Below are positions 12,401 through 22,439 of a stretch of DNA of 64,000 bases, in pieces. The notes below the pieces were generated by a model, which was not told the DNA's origin, did not search any database, and was given only the letters and a program-made list of their open reading frames with translations. A program made the translations under genes and the position numbers. Position 1 is the first letter of the stretch; each line of letters opens with the position of its first letter. Where the stretch lies: positions 972,001 to 1,036,000 of the forward strand of contig CATNEN010000026.1 of the NCBI GenBank assembly GCA_950097015.1, read 5' to 3'. This DNA is from Macrostomum hystrix. Its lineage: Eukaryota; Platyhelminthes; Macrostomidae.

Positions 12401-13278
12401 TCATTTCAATCGATTATGAATGCAGTTGGTTTGTGAGGCCACAGCTGACTGTAAGAATTGGGGTGGTGGGTGTCACTGATGACTGTACATTCAGGGGGGA
12501 TTTGTGAAGCCACAGCTGATAGTGAGAATTGGGGTGGTGGGTGTCATTGATGACTGTACATTCAGGGGGTTTGTGAGGCCACAGCTGATAGTGAGAATTG
12601 GGGTGGTGGGTGTCATTGATGACTGTACATTCAGGGGGTTTGTGAGGCCACAGCTGATAGTGAGAATTAGGGAGGTGGGTGTCATTGATGACTGTACATT
12701 CAGGGGGTTTGTGAGGCCACAGCTAACAGTGAGATGCCAGCGAGCTGCTCACTCGAGTCCCAGCTTCTCCTGAATGAGATCTCGGTATCTGTCGCAGCCA
12801 ACTCCAGTTACGCGCAGCTTGCCGCCCTCTCCTTGGCGCAGGATGGCCTTGCTGGCCAGGTAGTCGAGTCCTGCCTCGAAGTGCTTGTTGTTGAACAAGG
12901 CGAAGTACAGCCGGTAGGTTTCGTCCGTGTCGCCAGCTGTGACAAAGAGTACTTTGGTCAGGGAGCAGCCTGTAAATGTTAGAAAGATTTTTACTCCTCG
13001 AGTGACGATAGAATCACTCCCGAGTGACGAATGAATCACTCCCGAGTGACGATAGAATCACTCCCGAGTTACGATAGAAACTCCCGAGTGACTATTGAGG
13101 TATTCTAGGTGACAATCAAATCGTAAGAGTGAGCAATGCGCTCGTAGTAGATTGTACGCTTTTAAAGATATTTTTTAGTTGAATCACCTCTGTCGATTCC
13201 GGCCATGACGGTGATGTTTTCCAACGCAGATTTTCTCAGCGTCACCACTCTCTCATCGATGAGAAATTGTTGAGACAT
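9431..13278 (-). CDS. Pantothenate-kinase family protein, probably catalytically altered
   Basis: Six exons on the minus strand: 13278-13188, 12969-12753, 12310-12061, 11662-11407, 10284-10100, 9541-9431, giving 369 residues, the usual size of an animal PANK core. All introns have GT donors and AG acceptors and the frame is kept. Family landmarks: N-terminal nucleotide loop GIDRGCSLTK, LRVTGVGCDRYRDLIQEKL, the central IGSGGGVIYV strand, FLGFGKILLG with NYDEILDLATRGRRGNID, CSKEDLAASLVAAF, TIFLGGNFFRHQYMRQ and the C-terminal GHTGAVGAM. PANKs phosphorylate pantothenate as the first step of CoA synthesis. Here the glycine-rich loops are degraded: DxGG has become DRGC and the usual GGSSIGGGT-type loop reads TGLWLAGKS. 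It may therefore be a pseudokinase, as PANK4 is in vertebrates. A TATA box lies 35-42 bases upstream of the ATG. Confidence 0.82.
9596..10020. repeat. 69-bp minisatellite in intron 5 of the PANK-like gene
   Basis: About six tandem units of 69 bp, each containing CAGCTGTGGCCTCACAAAC and TGAATGTACAGTCATCAAT. The reverse complement of the same unit forms the array at 12424-12728. As 69 is a multiple of three, one frame stays open and gives a 23-residue artefactual repeat. Confidence 0.95.
10337..11264. repeat. 14-bp minisatellite with 224-bp higher-order repeat, intron 4 of PANK-like gene
   Basis: Over 60 units of AATCCTGAAACTAT and variants (GAAGCTAT, GACACTAC). A variant block containing GGATTAAACC recurs at 10488, 10712 and 10936, exactly 224 bases (16 units) apart, so the array grew by duplication of multi-unit blocks. 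Confidence 0.95.
11735..12020. repeat. 15/16-bp minisatellite in intron 3 of PANK-like gene
   Basis: About 18 units of CCTTCTCAAACCCGAA mixed with shorter and AGCCCTAA variants; it ends just before the donor site of exon 3 (12060). Confidence 0.95.
12424..12728. repeat. 69-bp minisatellite in intron 2 of PANK-like gene (inverted relative to intron 5 array)
   Basis: About four units with CCACAGCTGATAGTGAGAAT and GATGACTGTACATTCAGGGG, the reverse complement of the unit at 9596-10020 with only a few changes. Confidence 0.95.
12995..13100. repeat. Short ~23-bp tandem repeat in intron 1 of PANK-like gene
   Basis: Four to five degenerate copies of CGAGTGACGATAGAATCACTCC. Each unit is itself partly palindromic (GAGTGA ... 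TCACTC). Confidence 0.85.
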
Positions 13279-13312
13279 TTTGTCTAACTTTATTCTATTA
13301 ATTTTTTTGAGT

Positions 13313-13320
13313 TTTTTATA
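13313..13320 (-). promoter_or_regulatory. TATA box of PANK-like gene
   Basis: Minus-strand TATAAAAA at 13320-13313, 35-42 bases upstream of the ATG at 13278, which would leave a very short 5' leader. Confidence 0.55.
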
Positions 13321-13639
13321 GCGCTTGACAATTTGTTCGCGAATTATTCAGCAGCTAAAGGTGGGTGGCCGTTTAAATTCTTCGAGAACAGTCTTATCAG
13401 TTGCTCTGCCAACTTGAGAAGTCTATAGTCTGATCTGCGGCCAAATTAGACTGCTGGCTTTGGTACTGAAATCTCAGCTGGTCACAATGTCAACTGATCT
13501 TTGAATCAAAGATAAAAATAATAATTTCAAGTCAGTTGATATCTCATTGTACTCGGCTGAGACACCGAAGGCTGGATTAATGACGTCGCAAGTTACAGAG
13601 AATATTTAAGCTCCTTTCGAGCTTCTCATTGACTGACAA

Positions 13640-13943
13640 GAGTTGTCGCCTAGTGTCGGACTCATGCCTTGAATTTCAGTGTCAGGGGTTCGATTCCCGA
13701 CTCCACTGGAAAAAATTTGTGTCCTTAAGCAAGACACTTAACTCTGCATTGCTTCAGTTCACCCAGCTATGAAATGGGTACCAGCATCAGCTGGGGTAAT
13801 TGAGGGTGGGTGTGGCGTTCCCACAGTCCATGGACTGAACAGCCGTACGCAGCCTTCAGATGCACCGGGCAACAGCTGCGGCTGTGCTGTCGGCTGCACA
13901 CATGGCCCAACTAAGGCAGGTGTAATCTGTTATTATTATTATT
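13640..13943 (+). mobile_element. tRNA-derived SINE, second family (MIR/CORE-like body)
   Basis: B box GGTTCGATTCC at 13687-13697 preceded by TCGCCTAGTGT, then a body with GTCCTTAAGCAAGACACTTA and GCTATGAAATGGGTACC, a layout widespread in animal tRNA-SINEs. It ends in a (TTA)n tail at about 13930-13943. Confidence 0.75.
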
Positions 13944-14365
13944 TCTTGTAGCTCAATGAGCTAGAGAAATAATTCTCGATGAGCAAGTCAAGTATAACCA
14001 GAAATTCGAGCGTAGGATGCAGTCACGGCGTTTTCTCTTTTTTATGTTTGATTTTCTCACGATAAAAAAAGCTCAGAAAGCCATAAAAAACTTTGTGAGG
14101 CCTATGTCTCGTAGGTCCGATGCGGCACATACTTTGCTAGCAATGCGTGACAAATAGACGCAAAATGATCTGACGACCAAACCGAATAGGTCAGTCTCCA
14201 CTCTGCTCCAATGCCATTGGATAGCTCAAAACTCGATAGCAGGCGGCTACAAAGGTGGCACTTAAAAACGGGCCGAGTTTCATCGGGAATTCGCCGAATT
14301 CCATTTTTAAGGCACTTCCTGACCCGACTCACAGTTTTGCTCAACGCTAGGAACAGTTGCCAACA

Positions 14366-17300
14366 ATGAACTTGTGGAAGCTGCTGGTCCTTCTGGCTGC
14401 CGCAGTGTTAGCAAGTTCAGCCAGAAATTCGACAATTTATTTCTTCTATGACAGCTCCGCACCGCCAGGCACCGAGTTTGTCTTTGCTCGCGTCGCCGAG
14501 CGCATCGCCGCCAGCTTCGGAGCCGTTGAAATTCTGCCACTCGAGCCGGATCAAAACCACAATGGCTACGCCCTGCTCATCGGCCTCTGCAAAGCCACCA
14601 GAGCCGGCGCCATAGCCGTGTTCGCCTCCGTGCGTCCCGAGGCCGACCGTCTCATTGCTAGCTGGGCGCAGTCGCACGACCTACTGTACATTGCCTGGGG
14701 CCAGACATTTCCAGACCTGCCTGGCGTTCGTCTCAGTCCGCTGCCGGATCTGGCGCCGGCATTCGAAAGCCTCCTGGCCTACCTCAACTGGACGGACTTT
14801 GCCTACCTCTATGCTGACGACGCCGGCTTCAGACGCGGAGTTCGCCTAGCTGAAGCCCTGCGACGTCGGCACCAGCGCGGCGACGATTCAGCTGAGAATT
14901 TCTCCGGCAGCGAGATAAGCAGAGCCGGCGACAGCATCGACTTCAGGCGGGTGTCGCCGGTCGCGGGGCCTTCGCAGCTGGAGAGAACTCGAGACGCGCT
15001 GCGCGTCCTTGACGCCAGACTCGGCCAGCATCGGCCGCGGCGTCGGCTGCTGGCCGTTGACGTCGGTGGCATGCACAGCGTACAGCAGCTGCTGAACGAG
15101 CTCGCACTGCTGGGCATGAACCGGCCGGAGTATCACTATGCCATTGCGGCGCTGGGAATGTCGGAACTGCAGCTGGGGAGCTTCATCTACAGCGGCTGCA
15201 ACATCACCGGCTTCGACTTGGCGGTTCGTACACGATTTACACTTTTCGTAATCAATTAATGCCGTTGTACAGCTACCTGTAGCTCGTATCGTCCATAAAC
15301 TTGGTAGGGGGCAGAAAACTAACGCAACTGACTCTTCTATTAAGATCCCTGAGCTCGAATCCTAGGCGAGGCCGCATTCTTTTTCAACGCAGCCACAGAG
15401 AGAAGGCTTGACGGCTTGTCCGGGAAATTTGCAATCAAAAGGGCCCAACGCATGAGGACACTGTGAGATCGTACACTGCCTGAATATGAGAAAGCCAGGA
15501 CAGATGTACACACTCCTGTATGTGTTTCTACGAAAAGGGGCAGAATTGCCTCCTCGCTGGGTCCACTGTCACCACATGATATGCCAGCGACCACAGCCCT
15601 CCTACAAGTACTATTGGGCTGGTTTGTCTGGGTGGCCTGGAAGTAGAGTGCTAGGTCAGCCAGAGAAAGGGGCTGGTTTGTCTGGGTGGCCTGGAAGTAG
15701 AGTGCTAGGTCAGCCAGAGCAAGGGGCTGGTTTGTCTGGGTGGCCTGGAAGTAGAGTGCTAGGTCAGCCAGAGCAAGGGGCTGGTTTGTCTGGGTGGCCT
15801 GGAAGTAGAGTGCTAGGTCAGCCAGAGCAAGGGGCTGGTTTGTCTGGGTGGCCTGGAAGTAGAGTGCTAGGTCAGCCAGAGCAAGGGGCTGGTTTGTCTG
15901 GGTGGCCTGGAAGTAGAGTGCTAGGTCAGCCAGAGCAAGGTTTTAAATTCAGGCAACCGATATTCTCGCCAGATTCCCAGAGGTTACGCAAGGCGCTTCG
16001 GGTCAGTTCCACCAGCTGCCTACGTTCAAGGCCACGGCCGGCCGGACCTCAATCCACCGTCGCACGACGTCCTGGCAATTCAGGCCGCCCTGACAGCACT
16101 GGCGGAGGCTGTCGAGGCCACCGGCTGGTCGACGTCAGACATTGATCTCGACAACGACAGGACCAGTGGCCCGGCGGTCCTGACTTGGACGGAACTGCCC
16201 TGCCCCAGCGGTGACATCAATGGCGAAAGAGGTCGACGCTGGAGCCTCACCGGTAGCAGCCGTCGTCACCGTCTGCGTCGTAGAGAGCTTCGGCGTCGCC
16301 TACTTCGGGCGGTCCGCAACCGGCTAGAAGTCGAAGGCAGCAGCGGAGGCGTTCGCGTGATGGACCTGCTGGATGCGACCCACCGATCTCAGCCGATCGG
16401 AGTCTGGACTCGCTCGGCCGGGTTGAACATCACAAGCGACCGGCATCGGAGGCAACTCCAGGCTGGCGGTAATAATGACACGGTCGACTCCGGTCTTCCA
16501 CTGGGCAACGGCACCGTCGTCCGGGTGGTGAGCATTCTCAACGATCCGTTTGTCATGCTGCGCGAGGGCAGCGAGAATGCCACCGACTTCCGGCAGCGTT
16601 ATCACGGCTTCTGCATCGACCTGGCCGAGATGGTCTTCGCCAAGCTGGGAGTTGGCTGGCAGCTGCACCTGGTTGGTGACGGCAAGTACGGCGCCCAGGA
16701 GCCCAGCTCAAACGGCAGCGGGGAGCTAGTGTGGAACGGCATGATGGGTAGGGGGCGCATCCGTCTCTGCTGAACCTTCGTTTGCTCTCTTTTACCCATG
16801 CCCATCGAGCACCGTCAGCGAGTCGATGAGAGATTGATAGAGTGAATGAGAGATTGATAGAGTCGATGAGAGATTCAAAGAGTATACGAGAGATTGATAG
16901 ATTCGATGAGAGATTGATAGAGTCAATGAGAGATTGATAGAGTCGATGAGAGGTTGATAGAGTGGATGAGAGATTGATAGATTCGATGAGAGATTGATAG
17001 AGTTGATGAGAGATTGATAGAGTCGATGAGAGATTGATAGAGTCAATGAGAGATTGATAGAGTCAATGAGAGGTTGATAGAGTGGATGAGAGATTGATAG
17101 ATTCGATGAGAGATTGATAGAGTTGATGAGAGATTGATAGAGTCGATGAGAGATTGATAGAGTCAATGAGATATTGATAGAGTCAATGAGAGATTGATAG
17201 ATTCGATGAGAGATTGATAGAGTCGATGAGAGATTGATAGAGTCGATGAGAGATTGATAAAGTCGATGAGATATTGATAGAGTCGATGAGATATTGATAG

Positions 17301-20300
17301 CGTCGACAAGAGATTGATAGAGTCGATTAGAGATTGATAGAGTCTGCGACAGTTTGGTGGAGAGTCTGCGACAGTTTGGTGGAGAGTCTGCGACAGTTTG
17401 GTGGAGAGTCTGCGACAGTCTGGTGGAGAGTCTGCGACAGTCTGGTGGAGAGTCTGCGACAGTTTGGTGGAGAGTCTGCGACAGTCTGGTGGAGAGTCTG
17501 CGACAGTTTGGTGGAGAGTCTGCGACAGTTTGGTGGAGAGTCTGCGACAGTTTGGTGGAGAGTCTGCGACAGTTTGGTTGAGAGTCTACGAATGTTCGAC
17601 TCGATCCTAGACTCGAATAAGTTTTTTTGTTCAGGTCGTGAACTATTGATTCGTTTGATAAAGTAATTATCGGGTCAAAAAATCATTCTTAGGCGTCAGT
17701 CTCAGTCAGTTGGGCTTTGACTAAGTGAATGGTCACACGGTACCATCAGTAATCGAATTGCAATTCTACTGTTTTAAGCTTTCAATCACTGGCTGCGAAC
17801 CAGATGAAGGGCAGGGACACAGTGACAGAGAAGCTGCCCACGCGAACTGTCACTGCGGGGCTATTTGGGGCACTTGAAGCCTCGGAAAGAAGGCTTGAAA
17901 TCGTCCGCATGCCCAGCTCGGCATGGAATGTTTCTTCCAGTTAAGAATGGGGAGCAAATTCCCAGTAGCCGTGGCGCGGAGACGGGCTGAAGGAGACGAG
18001 TGACTTGCTCACTGATTTCTCATGGGGCCAGCCACTGGCTTGACTGGGTGCCCGCCTCAGAAATACGCGCGATAGCTTGAGCACATTTTCAAACTGGCCC
18101 CGAAAGTGCACTCTGGCAACTCAGCGGGTTCTGGCCAGAAAATGCGGAGCAGTTTTTTTTCTAATTTTAAAAATGACGTTCCGCTTTGGGGAATTAAAGG
18201 GGGGATTCTGGTAGTTAATTGATTCTTACTATCAGTCTAATTGTTTGACGCTTTTAATCAGATTAGACTTTCTGTATAGAATAATTTCGATTTCAGGGAT
18301 CTCTTGAAGTATATTGTAAGGACTGAACATTACTTATTAACACTACTTCATTCTTACTCTATTTACTGCAAATACGAGCTATACAAGCAGAATCAGATGA
18401 AGCAACAATACAATATCTTATTCAGTTAAAATGGATAGAATTTATAAAGTAGTTTTTAAACACTAAATCACGTGATATGCCGTTTCTAAAAATAGAAATA
18501 TTTTCAAACACTAACTGTCGTAGTCGGCAGCTTTGCCTACTTGCGCTATATATGCGTCACTTGGGATTCCCTATTGCCAACACTTACGCAGTGTCGAAAC
18601 GGCTGCCACGTGACAGCTGTGAGCCAATAGCGATATACCTACAAGGGTAGCCAATTGAAACCGCCGGGAAATTTCCAAGGTCGCCCTCATAGAAAAGCAA
18701 ATCACGCGCCTACGGCGTGACTTAAAAATGACCTTAGAAAATACACTAGCTAGACGATGGCTTGCCATTTGATAATTATACAAAGACGCAGGTAACTTCC
18801 CCATCTCCTTGCCCCTGTCGCAAACAGGCGAAGTGATTCGTGGCAAAGCGGACGTTGCCATCGCATCCCTCACAATTACCTCTGAGCGTAGCGAGTACGT
18901 CCTATTTTCGGAGCCCTTCATGAACTTTGGCCTGTCCGTGATCATCAAGAAGCCGCAGAAGACCAAGCCAGGCATGTTCAGCTTCATGCAGCCGCTGGAG
19001 CACCAGCTCTGGGTGGCCATCCTCCTGGCCACCCTGCTCCTGGCAGCTGTGATGGCTGTCTTGGCTCGCGTCAGCCCGCTGGAGTGGAACCTGCAGGTTG
19101 AGCAGCCGGAAGAGCATCGGCGGCAGCCTGACGACAGGTTGAGTTATTGCAATTGAAGTTCGAAATTTTTCTACTCGTAGCTCAAATTTTGTTCAAACTA
19201 AGACGATTAAGGGCAAAAGTACAAACCTGCGTTCGTTATCTGTGTGCGTGTGTGCTCAGGAGTTAGCAGAATTGCCTCCTCGCTGGCTGCGGGTCGACTG
19301 TCAGCAACTGATGTGCCAGTACCCACAGCCCTCCTGCCAATTTTTTTATATAAAAACGAATTAAAGATAATAGCAACCATTCACTACATCCATCTTTAAT
19401 CCTTGAGGGTTAGCTCAACAGCAACCATTCACTACATCCATCTTTAATCCTTGAGGGTTAGCTCTCTTAGATCGGTAACAGTTTTTCTCAAACGAGTGAT
19501 TTCGGACCGCCCCTCAGGTGTTCAGTCGAGGTGGATCAGTTTGGCAGGCTCCAAGCGGTGCAAGCGGAGCCGCTGCCCGCCACGCAAACAGCCGAGCGCA
19601 ACTTCAGCTTGGTAAACAGCATCTGGTTCAGCTTTGCCTCCTTCGTGCAGCAGGGCGTTGACATATCGCCTAGGTCGGCTTCAACTCGCATCATCGGCTC
19701 CTGCTGGTGGGCATTCTCGCTCATCATCATGGCCTACTACACCGCCAACCTCACCGCCTGCCTGACCATCGAGCGACTCATCGCGCCAATTGACAGCGTC
19801 AGCGATCTGGCCAACGAAGCCAAGATGGTCAAGTTTGGCACGCTAAATTCTGGTGAGCACTCCTTCGCTTGCCTTGCTTCAAGGCTACGAAAGAAGGATG
19901 CCGGTATCATCATTAACCTATTGGATGGGATTGTTGTCCCAATAAGGAGCGTATTTTTAGAATTTTAATCAATGCCTGTTTTTACTCAGGAATCGGAGAG
20001 ACATTACTAGCATCAAAAAGAATACGATAAGGCCGTTCAAAACGCATCGCCTTTATTTTGGCAGTCTAGACAGATTTTGCAATTAGCTCTTAGACCGGGG
20101 GTCTACAGAAGCTAGAAAACATAAGGGCTTTCAACCTGCTTGGCAAACGCTTGTCAGAAAACAATGCCCAGTATATGATCTTTTTATCTGGATCAGCGAG
20201 CGCTTTCGCAAAGTGAAGTGGAGTCGCTTCGAAATGCGAGATTTTTAGCTTAGTCTACAAAAGGGATTAATTAGAAGAATTGAGCTGAGCGGCATTCGCA

Positions 20301-22203
20301 AAACGCTGGTAAGGAAGGAAGACAATGCTGCTAGCAGTCCTGATCCTGAACCTGGCAATGCAGCTCCCCTGCTGCAGCTGCCAGCAGGGCTCGAGCCCCG
20401 ACTCGTGCCGCAGTTCCGTCTGGTTCCTGAGCCGGGACAGCACGAAGGAGTACTCACTGCTTGTCTCGTTCCCGGCTACAGGCGAGGCTGCCTGCCTGTT
20501 CGCAGCCGCCGTTGGAGCCGCTGACGCCTCGCCATTAACGAGTCCCGACCAGTTTTTCTCAACGTACGACAATGACAATGACTTGCAAGACTATCCGATT
20601 AGCTGCGCTGCAAGACCCTTTTCAGGCTGGTGGTTCGGCAGCTGCTTCTTTTTCAACCCAAACGGACGCTACGTGGATACAGAAGCTACCAGTCCGGGAC
20701 AGACAGGCGGGCCCTGCCTAGTCTACACATGGCCCGGCTCCTCTTACCCGTTTGTTATGTGGTACTCGGTGCGAGAGTTCGAGTGCCTCGTCACCGAGTT
20801 TGTCTAGGCTTCAGTCTTTAGACAGTCGCAGTACGCATAACTTGAGATCAAAACAGCTGGCCCTTGATTACACTCCGTTAACTAGTTTCTTTCTCTAACA
20901 AATATATCTAACAGTTCGGCAGATTTTAGGCTACAAATGTGTAATTTAAGAAATCTCACAAAGATATCCACGACTTTGTGGCGTGTCGCGGAAGGCCTCT
21001 TGTTTTCACTAAGTCCGGTCTGGGGGCGTTTTACAAACCCGAAATTTCACAACGTCGAACAAGATCGGAATTTCACTACGCCGAATAGCATTGCTGAGAT
21101 GAGAGACTTCATGACGTCACAAAGTCTCCTATTTTTGCAGTGCAATTCGACGTTGTGAAGCCTTGTGCAATTCGACGTTGTGAAGCCTTGTGCAATTCGA
21201 CGTTGTCAAATTTAAACGTAATCAAATTTCGGGTTTGCGAAGGCGCCCCCGGTCTATGTATCGATTATTTTCCTGCCCCAGTGGGCCACCTCCAGTCTAG
21301 CCCACGCTCTTGTTTCTCTTACCCCTTTTGATTATATTCGGCCTGCCTTTTTAACTCAATGTACGCTGTAACCCTCTCCGTCTACCCCCTCTGAGCCTGC
21401 CTGCTTTGTTCACTCACCCTTCTGCCTTCATTGTTATCAGCTCAAAATAGATTTATGAGTTGGGGGCTCTGCTTTGATCGCGCCTTGGTTGTCTCTGCCG
21501 CCGCCTCTTACTAAAACTCATCCAATTCTTTGTTAATTTCGCATGCCGATTTAGTCGTAAACTTGATTGAGGCGAATGCTTTAATATCCCCGACTTATAA
21601 ACAAAGACTATTCAAAACTTCTCGGTTCAAAATTGAGTTCGTAGCCAAGCGAACAACCTGCAGCGTCACAATAAATTATTTCCCCGCATTCCAGGTTCAA
21701 CCAAGGAGTTCTTCCGCCGCTCGGAGGAGCCAACCTACAAGAAGATGTTCGAGCTGATGGAGCGAGACAAATCAGCGTATGCCAACTCGCTGAAGGAGGG
21801 CATCGACAGGGTGATCGAGTCGGACGGAAAGTACGCCTTCATTCTGGAGTCGAAGACCAACATCTACACCAATAACCGGAAGCCCTGCGTCACTATGATG
21901 GTCGGGCAGGAGTTCAGCCTGAAGGGCTACGGCATCGCCATCAGTCAGGAGAAGCACGAGCTGCGCGAGCGAATCAACGAGGCCGTCTTACAGCTGCGCG
22001 AGAGTCAGGATCTGGACCGCAAGTACAAGGAATGGTGGATTGAGAAGGGCGAGTGCCCGGAGGACGGCAGCCCGAAGCTGCAGCCGTTGGCCATCGGCAA
22101 TCTTTTGGGCGTGTTCGGCATCCTGATTGCAGGCTTGCTGCTGGCCATGGTCACAGCCCTACTGGAGTTCTGCTGCAGTGGTGGTGCCAGCGGTAGTCAG
22201 TGA
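14366..22203 (+). CDS. Ionotropic glutamate receptor subunit, AMPA-type
   Basis: Ligand-gated cation channel of the postsynaptic membrane. Five exons: 14366 to 15223 or 15227, about 15953-16747 (start ambiguous: acceptors before 15953, 15973 or 15983), 18828-19137, 19518-19852 and 21695-22203. The ATG at 14366 opens a signal peptide ([18 protein letters not shown]); the TTG three codons earlier is not used. Exon 1 and part of exon 2 are the amino-terminal domain, with an Arg-rich insert near 16225-16330. Ligand site: Tyr in GDGKYGAQ, Thr and Arg in [17 protein letters not shown], and Glu in FILESKT. M1 is [20 protein letters not shown]; the pore loop is [13 protein letters not shown] with Gln at the Q/R site; M3 is [15 protein letters not shown], a variant of the SYTANLAAF signature; M4 is [33 protein letters not shown] is typical of AMPA receptors. 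Pro before the TIT motif is replaced by Ser. Confidence 0.93.
15345..15605 (+). mobile_element. tRNA-derived SINE, copy 2, in intron 1 of the glutamate receptor
   Basis: Same body as 2535-2860: GAGCTCGAATCC box, GTACACTGCCTGA, GACAGATGTACACA, AGAATTGCCTCCTC and ACCACAGCCCTCCT. The tRNA head is weak here. Confidence 0.75.
15618..15940. repeat. 54-bp minisatellite in intron 1 of the glutamate receptor
   Basis: Six almost identical units containing GGCTGGTTTGTCTGGGTGGC; the lack of variation points to very recent expansion. Confidence 0.97.
16820..17340. repeat. 20-bp minisatellite in intron 2 of the glutamate receptor
   Basis: About 26 units of GAGAGATTGATAGAGTCGAT and variants; directly abuts a second, unrelated array at 17341. 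Confidence 0.96.
17341..17590. repeat. 22-bp minisatellite in intron 2 of the glutamate receptor
   Basis: Eleven units of GTCTGCGACAGTTTGGTGGAGA. Its first copy shares AGTCTGCGA-type sequence with the end of the neighbouring 20-bp array, so one array may have seeded the other. Confidence 0.96.
17591..18827. other. Remainder of intron 2 of the glutamate receptor
   Basis: Unique sequence up to the acceptor CAAACAG at 18821-18827. I see no gene or repeat in it. Confidence 0.6.
19225..19345 (+). mobile_element. SINE copy 3 (3' fragment) in intron 3 of the glutamate receptor
   Basis: Carries only the family 3' end: GTGTGCGTGTGTGCT, AGAATTGCCTCCTCGCTGG and CCCACAGCCCTCCTGCC, matching the copy at 15345-15605. 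Probably 5'-truncated. Confidence 0.65.
19372..19467. repeat. 48-bp direct tandem duplication
   Basis: Two adjacent copies of a unit beginning AGCAACCATTCACTACATCC, at 19372 and 19420, upstream of exon 4 of the receptor. Confidence 0.9.
20325..20807 (+). CDS. Small secreted fibrinogen-related-domain protein nested in a receptor intron
   Basis: Single-exon ORF of 160 residues inside intron 4 of the glutamate receptor, same strand. Residues 1-19 ([19 protein letters not shown]) look like a signal peptide. The C-terminal half matches the calcium-binding end of a fibrinogen-related domain: [17 protein letters not shown], then [18 protein letters not shown] and [21 protein letters not shown]. The full domain is about 210 residues, so the N-terminal lobe is short or divergent. 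FReD proteins are secreted lectin-like recognition proteins in invertebrates; a role here is inference. It could be an independent nested gene or a retained fragment; I cannot see a clear promoter or poly(A) site. Confidence 0.6.
   Translation: MLLAVLILNLAMQLPCCSCQQGSSPDSCRSSVWFLSRDSTKEYSLLVSFPATGEAACLFAAAVGAADASPLTSPDQFFSTYDNDNDLQDYPISCAARPFSGWWFGSCFFFNPNGRYVDTEATSPGQTGGPCLVYTWPGSSYPFVMWYSVREFECLVTEFV
21022..21250. mobile_element. MITE with terminal inverted repeats and 5-bp target duplication
   Basis: Terminal inverted repeats pair GGGGGCG and AAACCCGAAATTT at the left with AAATTTCGGGTTT and CGCCCCC at the right. GGTCT flanks both ends (21017-21021 and 21251-21255). The interior holds three copies of a 25-bp unit, GCAATTCGACGTTGTGAAG-, from 21141. 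No coding capacity. Confidence 0.75.
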
Positions 22204-22433
22204 ATATCTTACTGACAAACACTGTAGGAACGATTCCTTTTCGAATATATTAGCTCGTACCTAGCCTGGTTGGTTGTTAAACCAGTGCGGCGGTTGGCGG
22301 CTGTACATCGGTTGTACTCCTGTTCCGTGTGTTGCGCGCCCGCCCCTCCTCTCGCTTATTTATTTAAATGCTGTGCTTGAGTCCCCACTTGACTTGATTG
22401 GTTTTTTTTCTGCTTTTATTTCAATTTTAATCG

Positions 22434-22439
22434 AATAAA
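22434..22439 (+). promoter_or_regulatory. Poly(A) signal candidate of the glutamate receptor gene
   Basis: AATAAA 231 bases after the stop codon, followed by TG-rich sequence. Confidence 0.55.
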
